NCBI GenBank assembly: GCA_036785705.1
Contig: JAWUZG010000004.1
Span: forward strand, 9,396,501 to 9,460,500
Direction of reading: 5' to 3'
Length of the DNA: 64,000 nt
DNA from: Acanthornis magna
Taxonomy: Eukaryota > Chordata > Aves > Passeriformes > Acanthizidae
Positions 39,568 to 50,951 of the stretch are shown here, in pieces (positions within the stretch are counted from its first letter, which is position 1; the number at the start of each line of letters is the position of its first letter). Made by a program: the position numbers and the translations under genes. The notes under the pieces are model-generated. The model saw only the letters and a list, made by a program, of their open reading frames with translations, was not told where the DNA came from and did not search any database.

Positions 39568-42500
39568 GAACCTGCTGCAGCAGGACTTAATCATATTATC
39601 AAAGTGAACAACATCATCAGGAGACAGAGCTAAGATGTTCTTCCAGAAGTTAGGAGTTGTGATTTTGAATCCATAAAGACAGAAACCGAGTAAGTGCATT
39701 CTGGGCCAAAGGAATACTAAAACCATTTAAACACAAATTTCATGGTTGCGCTTAAAAATAGAGTAAAACAAAGTACATTATGCTTTACACAAAGCTTGAT
39801 TTTGTAAGCATGCACTGTTTTATCCAGTGAGAAGAGGAAATGGATCTTATTTGTAGATCCTGAAATGGCTTGAGATATGCATTGCTTAGACAGGCCAAGA
39901 CTGAGAGGTTTTTGAACAGCCACGAAAGTACAAATTCAACTTCTCAGAATTATTTAAACTGAGGTAAGCTGTGGACAAACTTCCTCCAGTTTGATAACAT
40001 TTAAGTTCAGACTGTTAGGATTGCATTGCGAGATAGATGCCCATGTACTGTCCATAACTTATTTGAGACAACTAAGATCTTTTTAGACCTGTTTTTTGAG
40101 GCTTTGGGATTTTTTTCAACCAAATAGCTTCTTAGTGGTTTTCCAATATTATGCAAGGCCTACTGCACATCAGAACAAGCAGGATCAGTGTTAATAAAAA
40201 CAGAATTTGTGACTGCGTACTTTAAATTGGAGCTCCTTTAAGCTAAGTGGGAATACTGACATAATCATTTGTAATGATGACTTAAAAATGAAGTTAAAGG
40301 AATAATTATGAAAATGAGCCTCCTGTCTGTATTTAGGGGGGAGGACCTGGTTTTCCAACATTACTTCCTCTTAATATTACTAAAACATGCAGGTCCTGAT
40401 CTTGAAATGAGTTTCTTATGCCTTAAAGCCCATGTTCAGGAACACCATAATTCTGCTTTATGACCAATTCTTTCTTTTCCATTTTTGGAAAAACCGAAAC
40501 AAACAATCTTCTGCAAGAGAACCAGTTAGGTTCAGCTTCTGGAGGCTGATTGAAAGCTTATATCCACTAATAATAAAAAAATAAATAAACCAGAAAGATT
40601 ACTCTTTAGCCATAGATGTGTCACTGCCAAAGAATCCAAGCTTTCGCAAAAGCCTTTACCCTATAGTATTTTACATTAAATGTTTCAAAGCAACAGATGG
40701 GTCTGGCTGAGGAATGCCTGCATTGTTATTCCATCAAGAAAGTGTAGGGTATTGAGCTATCACAGACCAGAGTCATAAAAACACTTTTGTCAACAGAATG
40801 GAGATTTTTCACTCACATTCAAAGATTCAAGATCAAATACTTAATGGGTAAGAGAAATGAAGGCTTACAATTCCACTGGTTCTCTTCTGGTAGCATAGGT
40901 GTGCGTACAGAGAAAGATTCTTGCTATACCATCTTTATAAGGTATGCATCTTTAGGGCCAGCAGTCTCTTTATTCACTTTAATCATGTTAATAAGAATTT
41001 CACAGTTTTGGATTTGTATATTTTTATTATTTGTGTCAGTAATGAAAAGCGTATTATTGTGCAGAACACAACTGGCTCTCTCACTGTGTATCCTGAAGTC
41101 CTCTGGCACTCATGCTATTAGAACAAATACTAATATTTCAGTAAGGCTCCCTACATTTCTCAGCCAAGAATCAGCTGAACGGTAATTTAAACTGGGGAGT
41201 AGTTGAAGTGCACCTTCTTGAAATGACTAGTGTTCAGTTTATGAAGTTTACTGAATTGCGCAGGTGCTCTGTGGGATTGACAGCACTGCAGCAGTGGGGG
41301 AGAAAAAGGGTTTGTAATGACTACTCTTCACTCGTATGGTAACAGGGTATGGAGAGTGGATCTGGTTTTACAATGACTGACACACTTTGTTACGTCTTAA
41401 AGACCTCACAATTACAGAAATGAGATAAATGTATCATTTTGTATTGCACCTTCATGTGTTTTCCCCTAGCATCAGATGCATTTCACCTGAGCTTTCAGCC
41501 CAAGAAAATCTGTAGGTTTCTTTTTCTATTGCACAAAGTTACTGTCTTCAGTGACAAATAGTTATATAGATATATACCACACAGAAGGGGAATGTCTAAT
41601 GAGGACTGTGAATAAACTCGAGTTACTGTTTTCCAAAATATTCTATCTTGGAAACAAGTATCCTCTCCTCATCACAGGACTGAGGTTTGCAAGCACTGAT
41701 ATAAGCGAATCAGACAGAAGGCCTTCAGTCTATCCAAGCTTTAAAAAGATAAAGGGGAAAGACGGAGATATGAAAGGGAATCTAAGAACTGATCCCTGTA
41801 AATCCATCTGAAAATAACAACTTTCTGGCCTATGTCAGAACAAACTTTGTCAGGGAAAAAAACTGTGGCACTTGCAAGCTATTCCTAATATTGCATTTTT
41901 CAGATTATATAGTGTTCTCCCCGGGAGGGGGGATTTTCCTTGCTCACACAACCTGAGTCTGCCCAAGCCCATTGCAAGAAAAAGGGTGATGGGCGCCTTG
42001 TTAGGCTTTGCTGTGGACCGCGGCAGCACCCTCCTGCCTCTGTTAGGACTAAAAGCAATGTAATCTACCTGTCTAGACAAGGCTTTTCACTGGTCTGATC
42101 CCTTTCTTTGGTGCTGCTTGTGACATCCAGAAATTTGACAAGGAAAGCAATTATTGATCAGTCTGAAGTGTGTTTTGCTGTGATAATTGTCTAAGCATGA
42201 CTGAGTGATGCCCCTATAGATAGGTGCTTACTTATTTCCTGGTGCATGTCGTCCTCAGAGCAACAGAAACATTGATAAGAGAGAGGACAAAATGACTAAC
42301 TTTGATGGAGTTTGTGTTGAAACATCTGCTGCTTGTCAACATGGGAGGCAGAAGCAGTGATTTATTAGTAATAAAAAAGGAAAACCATTGAAACTCTGAC
42401 TTATTCTTCCCCCAAACTATTTTCTGACTAAGAATGCCCTGTAAGTTCCCATAAGGAGAAAATACTGCCCCATTATCTGTATATTTTTACTTTGCTTACA

Positions 42501-43269
42501 TTATAACTTACCACATACATGATAACACATTATTTACTCTATGACTTTGAGCATCTTCTGCCTATTAAGCAACCTGGACAATAAAGTCACTAAATGGAAC
42601 AGTGAAAATCTATGGAGAAGTCAAATTGCGGTCATTTAGATTTTTTTTCCCTTGCCTAGAATCTAACTATTTTTTAGGAATGTAAATGACAGCAAAGATA
42701 TTTGGTGACATTTCCTATTCTCTGAATACATACTAAACACAGACCTGTAATTTTCCCCCATTGTTTTTGTGAGAGTAATTTCATTCGGATTAGTCCTTTC
42801 TTTCAGGCTCAGCTCTGCATAAGCACTCTGCAGAATTCTAGCTTCCATATAAAGAGGAGCTCAGAGAGGAACTGGCCTCCAGAAAACCAAAATTACATCA
42901 AAGTACTTCCCCAGAACATGGTGGCATGTACAGAGTCAGGGTACTGCTGCCCATAGGAAGAGGGCACACACCTTCTCTTTCACACCTTTTGAGCCCTGAA
43001 GAACAAAGGGTCTTTGAAAATCGCAGCCATGCCACTGGGGCACAGAATAGGGATGTGGTTCAGGAATCTGTGCTCTTCCCTTCAGTGCCTATGCATGGCA
43101 AATAGATGGGCATCATCTCTTTTAATGAATGGGTGTAGCTGTTGCAATATTTCTATAACCAGAACACTAAACATACAATTCCCAAGAGATAAAACCTCAA
43201 AACCATAGATGCCTTGGTTTAACTGGAATGTTAAGAAATGCAGAAGTGTTAGAAATAAGAAGAAGCAAT

Positions 43270-43336
43270 CATGATGCTTTTAAACAGAAATTTAAACAGA
43301 TGCTTTTAAAAGCATGATGCTTTTAAACAGAAATTA
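43270..43336 (+). repeat. Short tandem duplication around a perfect 16-bp palindrome
   Basis: CATGATGCTTTTAAACAGAA occurs at 43270 and again at 43313 (43-bp offset, extending to about 24 identical bases). Between them a third partial copy forms the perfect palindrome ATGCTTTTAAAAGCAT at 43300-43315. Confidence 0.85.
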
Positions 43337-44408
43337 GTCATCTGTCTGCCTGCCTTCGTAATTTAAAGAATAAAGCTATGTCAACGTCAAACAAGTATTT
43401 TCCAGAGGACATAGGGTTTAATCAAGCTTTACTACCTTAGTAACCCTTTGTAAATGGTGAGGCATGACTGACATAAGAGTTGGACTGAAAAAAAGAAGGT
43501 ATTTAGGTTCAAATCCAGATGTAAAGATGTCAATCTCACTAACGCAAGTTAATGTGAGCATATATATTGATTTAAATTGAGAATTTTCTATTTTCTGTGC
43601 AAGCAAGGAGCAGGTCATAGGTTGAAAGCAGAAAAACAAAGTAAATGCCTGTCTTCGTAAACCATGACAATGCCTGAAGGGAGGTCTCATTCCATGTTTT
43701 GGGTCTCATTCTGATCCTGTCAACATTGCATCAGCATAACTCCATCTATCAGATCTACATTAGGGTTTTGACGGAAATGAAAATGCTTCAGAAAAGCTTT
43801 CTTCTGACATTTTTTGTCTGAAAGCCTTTAGACTTCCTTTCTTTTCCCTTCTACTCTTTTTATACAATAAAGCATCAAAAAGACATCAGGTTATTTGCAG
43901 GTTTTGGAATATTTTCCCCTTACACAAAAGCACATTGGTTGGAATCTGTTTCTGTGCTCTGATTCATCAGGTACTTCCATCGTAACAAATTACATGAGCA
44001 TAGCAAAGAATTTAGCATTTTTTTTCTTTTTGTAACACATGAAATTACATCTAAGTGGTCCGATAATTGCATTATAAACAGTACTTATTATTCTCTTTTA
44101 GTTATAACCAAATAGATTTTTATTGTTATAGTAAATACATACTAAAGCCCTGTGCGGGAGAAGAAACCCCACACACTTTCAAGCAAACAATTCAAGCCTG
44201 CATATTAATCTATACCTTTAAATAAACAGCAATAATTAATGGGAGTTGGGCACCTTGTTGTATTGTACAGTGACAGGGATTAAACACTGGCACTGCAAAA
44301 TGCCAGCTTTCAGCTTGTGCACTTGTAGACCCTTCAGAGCCATGAACTGACATTTGCAATCTTTGTCAGTCAAAAAAAAATGGCAAATTCAGTTAAATTT
44401 AGTTCTGC

Positions 44409-44423
44409 CATTCAAATGGAATG
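44409..44423. promoter_or_regulatory. Inverted pair of TEAD-like sites
   Basis: CATTC and GAATG flank a 5-bp spacer. Homeodomain-like ATTATTAATC and a MAF/AP-1-like TGACTTAGC lie downstream, near 44556-44576. The cluster looks like a possible enhancer, but this is a by-eye impression. Confidence 0.25.
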
Positions 44424-46834
44424 AAGGTCATCACCTGCCCCTTTTGTGATTTGATTATCCAGGGACTGAGTTTATTTTCCTGAAAAAAAGACACATTAAA
44501 AGGTCCCAATTCTGCAACTCTTGCCCCATCTCAGCAGCTCAATTGTCTTAAATTATTAATCAGTAACTGACTTAGCTACTGCTGTTTATTTAAGAGTACA
44601 GATTACTGTATAGTCCTGAACTGCTTCCTTAAGTGTTTTTTCTTTCCTAGAGCTCTCACAATCATTCTGAGAAACAATTAAATATATTTTGAAATTGTAA
44701 AAATGAGTATATTAGATAAATAGAATTTATAATTCAATTACCTGGCTTTTTGAAACGCTGTTGTTTAGTATGGTTTGTAATTACCCAAATACTTTTATTG
44801 GCTTCCTTCGAACCACTTATGTAAATAAAGACCACAGGTCCAATCCTTCTACCCAAGAAGATAAGGTAACTCTGAAGCAAGCTCCTGAATTACAAACCAT
44901 TAGGTGTACAAAGTCTGGACCAAAGCATCATGCTTGCAAGCAGAAACATGCTTGTAAGGATATGAAGAAAACATGGGCTCCACAATCCTCTCCATATGCT
45001 GCTCTTGCCTCCATGGCATTCCTATCTCCTGTCTTCAGATGCCCTGAAGTTTTGGGGGTTAGGAGTGCAGCAGATTATTAGAATCACTTTTGGCCCAGTA
45101 CTTCTTGTACGAAGTGGGTTTCCTGAGGTAACTGAGAGACTGAACTGTGGCAGAAGCTGAAATCAAGGACACAGCAATGCCAGTGCCATTTGGAGCAGAG
45201 CAATGTCTGCCCTGTGCAGATGGACTCCTTCATGGATTAAAAACTATCCATAACAGGGGGACTCTTCACATCTTTACCTGCCACACTGAACTCCTAATCT
45301 CTTCTCCTTCCTGGGACAATCACATCAGGAACACCCTGAGAGACCTCAGCAGAACCATCAAATTGGCCTTGAATACTTCTGACTGCAGATGGGACCAAGG
45401 ATGTATTTGCTAATGATTTAAGCAACATTCAGAAACAAGACCTCTGCAGATAATATAGAGGATTGCTCAATAGTTAGCACATAACCTGCTCTCTGAACAC
45501 ACAAGCGGATTTTTAAAATGCATTTCTTCACTATGCTGGACTGAAGGGAACATCCTATAGGTGCGCCATAGGTCAGGCTCCAGTGTTGCAGTGCTCTGCC
45601 ATGAAATAAGAAAGCTCATTCATTAGCATATGAATCAGCTCTCCACAGAAAGTGGTAGAACTGCAGGAGAGGAAAAGCCATTTTGCTTTAATAATAACAG
45701 CCTGTAAGAGGCAATCCCAGGTACAAAATGATCAAGTGACCAGAGCCAGTTCAGTGAAGAATGATAGCATTTTATGCTCAACACTTCAAGATTAAAGTCT
45801 TTAGTTAGCTAAGCATAATGTGAATCAGTTTCATGTATAATGCATTGTGTAAGCCCGTAGCCACTGTGATACAATGTAAGCAATTCCATTTAGTGCAATT
45901 TGACTATAGCTAGTACAGAATAATTGGAGTCAGTTTCTAGCATGCTAGAATTTGAGTCAAATATGATATGGAAAAGAATTTGATACATAATAATATGGAG
46001 GCGAAGATAACAAGCAATGATGTGGATGAATAGTTAGTATGTTATAATACAGAAGTCATTTTAATAGGTTGTGATTATGAGTCCAGTGTTCTTATACATA
46101 GACAAAAGGCTAATCCATAATGGTAAAGAAAGGCGACCATTAAGAAACAGTACAAATAATGGCACCACAGCTGCATTTGAGGGGAACGTGACATGGAATG
46201 CTGCAGTTTTCTCAAATGTAGGAGTGATGGAATAAACATCTACTGGACAATAAACACGGCTACTCAAGTGAGCACGGAACACGTCTCAGAGCAGTTCCTC
46301 ACATGGCAAGGGTGGCATTAATGCTGCACTGGGTGATTCCAACTCCTGTTCAGGAATTCAGCCCTTTCCATTCTTTTTCTACCATTATTAGAAGCAGTTG
46401 TGACAGTTCTAGCCCCTTTGGTATTCTGGGCCTCAGTTTTACAATCTAGTGTGCAAATACAACAGTTTGAAGACCTGCCTCTTTCGTGAGGTTAATAACG
46501 TATGATTAGTTAAAGAACTACAGCATTTTAAAGCAAGCATATAAACATTAACATGACAGATCTGCACGTAAACATCTTTGGCTTTCTAAAATTACTTCAG
46601 AAAACAGAAAAAATGTGTTATTATTGTGACTTGTGATTGCACTGGGTTTAAATCCAACCGACACTAGTTCATTGAGGTTTTTTTTTCTCTTCCTAACTTT
46701 TCATGAGTCTAACCCTGTGTACATGAGAAGAGCTCATTTATGAGCATGTGCTAATGGTTTCTGACTACAAGTTTAAGTCATCCTTGAGCAAACAGAAAAC
46801 TATTCAGCTTAGCAATAAAGTTAAATAATTATTA

Positions 46835-46975
46835 CCAAGCTATGTGATGTGACTACAATGTGACATTGAAATGACTATGGTGTGATTAGAATAAGAATGT
46901 TATATGTCTGTGATGTTACTAGAATGAGGCTATAAAACGTCTGTGATGCCATACTGCTGTGATATGACTTGTGTC
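46835..46975 (+). repeat. Decayed minisatellite with TGTGAT-rich units of about 33 bp
   Basis: Units of the form AGAAT..G...TAT....GTCTGTGATG repeat at 46888 and 46921 (33-bp offset). Looser TGTGAT/TGTGAC words occur on both sides. Confidence 0.55.
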
Positions 46976-48496
46976 AGGAAAAATGTGTGCATTATTAATG
47001 CATACATAAACATGCCGTATTTCAGAAGCAGACTGCATTACACAGAATGCTAGCAGTTCTAATTATCTCCTTTATTAATGGCTGTTCTGCTTTGTATTTT
47101 AAAAGACAAAAGAACTGCATACTTAATTCATTCACAGAATTCTTTTTCTAAGTGGTTTGGCAGTAAGGTTGCTCCTTCGTGTCACTCGCTTGACTTTCAG
47201 TGCTGGGGCTCTAGCCATCCTTCCTGTATTACATAATGAACATTTTTCTTAAACTATTATTAGATCCAGTTCCGTTTTCTAATGTTACTTGATACCATCA
47301 AAACCAGGATCAATTTTTTTTCTTTTTCTGTGTGTATCTGTAACAAGAGTATTTTGGACACAACTACAGAGCACAGCAAAACTGAGAGCGTTTAATCTTT
47401 ACGCATCATGGGATTACAGGATGTGCAATGTTCACATACAGTGTCTGCATCCATATGACTTGCAAGGATATGTACGTTTATCAGTATGTAGCACACAATT
47501 CCAAGCCATGCAAATTACTGACCTCTGAGAGGTACAAGCAGCTTCCACCATTTGTTAACAGTGCATCCTATGTGCAGACACATACCCGAGTCTGAGGGTA
47601 GGAGCCTGCATCTGAAAATGTAAAATCTTCAAGGTAGAACTCCGATTCTTTACCTTACCAATGTTATCAACTGAAAATGTGTGAATGAGATAGTACCACA
47701 TGCAGAAAAAGTCAAATGCTGATGTTATCTTCATTTTTTTCTGTGTATATATATTTGAAAGGCTTAACCAGAACCAGCAGCCAGCGTGGCCACGTACCTG
47801 GGCATACTAAATTGGATAGATTCTGTCATACAGCTTGTAAGTTCAAGCTGAGAAAAGCTAGCAATAAAAGCACAGTCAAATGAAGGTTCATTCATGCTTC
47901 AGAAAACGTTGAAAAAGGCACTACATATAATGCACTATAGATAATGCGCTATAATCATCTTCTTGTCACACTTTTGAGGTCACTCATATTGTAATATATT
48001 GGCATTTTATTACAGTGTCTTCCAGGCATGTGATGCTTCTTTGTGGCTAGCTGGATAATTTACCTGTGTCATTTATGGGGAAGGCGAAACGATCACTTTT
48101 ATTATTTATCAAACCACAGAGAGGAGGAATCTTTTCCAGTTCAATGTTTAAGCAGACAAAACCCAAACCAGCAGAGTAGCTCTCTCCCTCCCTTGGCGAG
48201 TGTCTCGGCTGACCCTTCGGGAAAGGGAAGGAGAAAGGTGTGCAGGCGTAAATGGGAGCCGAGACAGGGCTGGAGTCAGAGCAGTCTGAATTATAGATGA
48301 AAGGGCATGTATTAAATATAAGGCCGAACCGGGCGAAGGCGGGCCGGGGCAAGCGCTTGCCTCCGAACCTGCGCGGCGCCGGGCGACGGCCCCGCGGCCA
48401 CCGCTCCGCTCCGCTCCGCGCCGGGCCCGACTCGCACCGCGGGCGGCCGCGCTGCCCCGCGCAAGCGAGACCGAGCACGCACTGGGGCATCCCTCG

Positions 48497-48550
48497 CCCC
48501 CCCCCAAAAAACCCCAAACCACACCACCAACCCAAACCCACACCAAGCCC
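48497..48550 (+). repeat. C-run and A/C-rich tract inside the PCDH9 CpG island
   Basis: A run of nine C is followed by AAAAAACCCC and ACCAACCC words. It separates the CpG island into two GC-dense halves. Confidence 0.8.
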
Positions 48551-48856
48551 TTATTTTCAGAATTCCCCCTAAGCTACGCGCAAACCCGATGATGCTTTCC
48601 GCCCCCTCCGCGCCCACTCCTCCTGCGCTCCGCTCCGCGCCTCCCGGGGCGCTGCGCCCCCGACCGCGGAGCGCCCGCCCGCCCGCCGGGTGGCCGCGAC
48701 CCCCGCGCCGCGCCCGCGCGTGTCCGCCGCGCTGCTCCCGCGGAACGCCGCGCTCCCGCCGCGTCCCCGCGCCCGCCGCTCCCCTCCGCGCGGCGCGCAG
48801 CCCCCGCGCCGCCCTCCCGGCCGCCCGGCCGGGCCGGGGAGCGACGTGCCCGGCGG

Positions 48857-48909
48857 CCAATGCCGGGGCCGCGCTCCGCCATCCACCGCCCCCGCCGGCG
48901 CGGGCCAAT
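48857..48909 (+). promoter_or_regulatory. Tandem CCAAT boxes (NF-Y type)
   Basis: GGCCAATG occurs twice, with CCAAT cores at 48857 and 48905. Both are in the sense orientation shortly upstream of the predicted PCDH9 transcription start. NF-Y sites at this distance are common in TATA-less vertebrate promoters; binding is inferred. Confidence 0.55.
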
Positions 48910-48990
48910 GCGGTGCGGCGGGAGGGGTGGCCTCGCTCCGCTCCCACCCTCCCTCTGGGCTTATTGAGAGTTATATCAAGAATTTCAGTT

Positions 48991-49077
48991 CAGAGAGAGA
49001 GAGGGAGAAGGAGAGAGCGTATGTGAGGGAGAGAGGCTGGGAGGGAGGGAGGGAAGGAGGGAGGGAGGAGGGAAAGC
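48991..49077 (+). repeat. Polypurine (GA/GGGA) tract with strong G-quadruplex potential
   Basis: An almost pure purine run begins with (GA)n and passes into GGGAGGGAGGGAGGG (49039-49053), with three more GGG runs up to 49072. Four GGG runs with single-A loops on the sense strand predict a stable parallel G-quadruplex in the DNA and in the 5' leader RNA. Confidence 0.8.
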
Positions 49078-49116
49078 GCCGCCGCTTCCTCCCGTCACTA
49101 AAGCAATAACCTATTA

Positions 49117-49119
<3 letters not shown>

Positions 49120-49155
<36 letters not shown>
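49120..49155 (+). repeat. 36-nt poly-T homopolymer in the PCDH9 leader
   Basis: An uninterrupted T run of 36 bases lies 40-odd bases after the polypurine tract. It could be the reverse-strand tail of a lost retroposon or a simple expansion; no retroposon body is recognisable next to it. Its length is likely variable and prone to sequencing error. Confidence 0.9.
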
Positions 49156-49156
<1 letters not shown>

Positions 49157-49609
49157 GGCAACTGTCACCCCAGAGCTAAAGAGGGAGAAGCACCGACAGA
49201 CCAACTCTTGCCATTTCCAGTCAGAAGTTGCAGACTTCATGTAGCTGCCTTGCTCTGCCGAGAGAGGGATGGGAATGGTGTGCAGTGCAGAGTGGAAAAT
49301 ACCCCCGCTCTAAGAAGTGCACCGGATTTTTCTCTTGCTGTTTGTTTGGGTTGTTGCGTGCACGTTAGACACCCAAAGGATCGCCGCTTCATAGGAATGA
49401 AACGTGGAGAGGATGACTAACGACAGAACTGTGAATTTGTTCCCTGGAGTTGCTAATTTGCCACCCCGAAGCAACACATATCTCGAGGAGGAAGCGTTTG
49501 GCTGCTGCTGATTTCTCCAAAACTGGTGGTTTACCAGATGCATTGTGCTGTATCTGCTGGAACAGATCATTGCTTAGCTGCAGCAGATCGTCAAAGGTAG
49601 ACAACTAAC

Positions 49610-50817
49610 GTAAGTGCAAAGTTACCCTTACACTGGGATGCATTTCCTTTAAAGAAAAAAAAAAGCCAACATGCAGTATATTTATCTAGGGAAAGAATCA
49701 GTGTTTGGGATTCAGTTGATGTTGGTGGGAAAGGCTCACCTATTCGCTGTCTCTGCATCCCTACCTGCATTACTCTGCTGGAAGTAATCACAGGCATCAG
49801 TTACCGTGCAGCTTAATGCAGATAAGATTAGTGCTTAGGGCTGCCTAGTTCCGTCAAACTGTAGGTGCTGGCAGCCTTGCACCCCGATAATTCGCGGTTA
49901 GCAGTGCATGCAAACAGAAGTCTGTCAGTCGCTTTCCTTTTTCTTTTTTTTTTTTTTTCCACCTGCATTATTAGTCTGCAGTATTTATATGTGGCAGCTG
50001 CTAATACCATCCTGAAGGGAGATCAGTGTCAACGGGGAAAGGCTGCACCTTTTTTCCTCCTCATGTCATCAGAAAATGTATATTCCCCCCCATCTGTAAA
50101 CATGCTTCCTGCTTCTAAGTTACGTTTGGAATTTCCAGCCTCCTGATTTAGACTGTGTTTAAAAACAAATAAAGTTTTAGGTTATTAAACAGAAGGAGAA
50201 GTATCCAACATCTGGAGAAGAAACATTGAGCTGAGAGTGTAAGAAACTGTAAGTCCTGTTATTGTCTCATCAGTTAACAGGGATGTGAAGTAGCCAGTGA
50301 CGACTGCTGCAGCAGCAGCATGTCCGGGTGGTTATTTCCCAGTACGATAGCTATAGAGGGGCATGCAAGGCACAGCGAGCAGAGAAAAATCTGGTTAGCA
50401 AGAGCTAAAAAATATCTATGGAAGCAAACAGCAAATTGCATTTGGCAGCTGACATAGCAGTTAGAATCCAGAAGTAGTCCGGGAAGGTTTTTCACTTGCA
50501 CCAAATGACTGGGTGGAGGAGGGTAGAGGGGGAATGCACGTTACGGATTACACGGTGTACCAAGAAATTATTCAGAAAGTACGTGTCGAAACAGTAGCTA
50601 CCCTTAATCCTGCAAGTAGTTATTTTCATTCGTGCTCTGTGCAAATGCAGCCGATGGGATATTGGTGCATTTGTCCGGAGGGCTTGCTTGTAAAAGGGAG
50701 CTGTAGGAAAATGTACTGCTGGAAGCGTGCATTGCAAAAACAAGTAGTAGTTGGAGATTGTGGATTTATCATGCCTTAAAAAAACAATAATGCTGTTCTG
50801 TGTGGTTGTGTTGACAG
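49610..50817 (+). other. PCDH9: Predicted intron 1 of PCDH9 (about 1.2 kb)
   Basis: This is bounded by GTAAGT at 49610 and an AG at 50817. It contains several small reading frames (for example 49865-50146 and 50513-50779) with no recognisable domains. A T-rich stretch lies at 49937-49960. An unspliced leader, or different splice sites, would also fit the sequence. Confidence 0.45.
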
Positions 50818-50819
50818 TG

Positions 50820-50914
50820 ATGTCTCCAAATAAGAAATGAGATGTAATGCATCCTGCAGTCCATGCATGCCTCCTCTTGCAAATCGCGCATCAGTCCTCT
50901 CTGGAAACCTTTAA
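50820..50914 (+). promoter_or_regulatory. Cluster of short uORFs just upstream of the PCDH9 start
   Basis: Three upstream ATGs lie in the predicted exon 2 leader: a 6-codon frame at 50820-50840, a 25-codon frame at 50837-50914 and a start-stop ATGTAA at 50842-50847. All terminate before the main ATG at 50952. Such uORFs usually lower translation of the main frame; the effect here is inferred. Confidence 0.5.
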
Positions 50915-50951
50915 GTCCTAAAATCCGTGGAAAGAGAATAAAAACATTATC

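Larger units (their letters stand above)
38792..48314. other. Intergenic, upstream of the PCDH9 promoter
   Basis: AT-rich with moderate-GC patches (41.9-42.0 kb, 44.9-45.4 kb). Open frames of 132 codons (40787-41185) and 106 codons (44761-45081) have no recognisable features. Likely holds regulatory sequence. Confidence 0.6.
48315..48960 (+). promoter_or_regulatory. PCDH9: CpG-island promoter of PCDH9
   Basis: A dense run of CpG dinucleotides and GC-rich sequence begins near 48320 and ends near 48950, in an otherwise AT-rich region and 2 kb upstream of the PCDH9 start codon. Two same-strand CCAAT boxes lie at 48857-48861 and 48905-48909 (48 bp apart), a typical NF-Y arrangement. GC boxes and repeated gctccg elements (about 48401-48420) are present. 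There is no TATA box, as expected for an island promoter with dispersed starts. Long reading frames on both strands here reflect base composition only. Confidence 0.8.
48950..49609 (+). other. PCDH9: Predicted non-coding first exon of PCDH9 (5' leader)
   Basis: The segment lies just downstream of the CpG island and paired CCAAT boxes. It ends at a strong donor, AAC|GTAAGT (49610-49615), and a weaker alternative AAG|GTAGAC lies at 49596. It holds a GA-rich/G-quadruplex tract, a 36-T run and short uORFs at 49269-49313, 49397-49420 and 49538-49600. The transcription start is estimated at about 48950-49000 from the end of the island; no TATA box is seen. Exon status is inferred from position and the donor. 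Confidence 0.5.

Noticed and set aside
40787..41185. 132-codon plus-strand frame with a hydrophobic stretch
   Set aside because: AT-rich chance frame; hydrophobicity follows from T-rich codons; no recognised family.
44761..45413. 106- and 88-codon frames in a moderate-GC patch, possible small gene or pseudogene
   Set aside because: No recognisable protein, no shared exon structure, and frames are unrelated to each other.
48312..48947. 211-codon and overlapping frames in the PCDH9 CpG island, both strands
   Set aside because: Sequence is so GC-rich that stop codons are rare in all frames; the products are Arg/Ala/Gly/Pro-rich with no domains.
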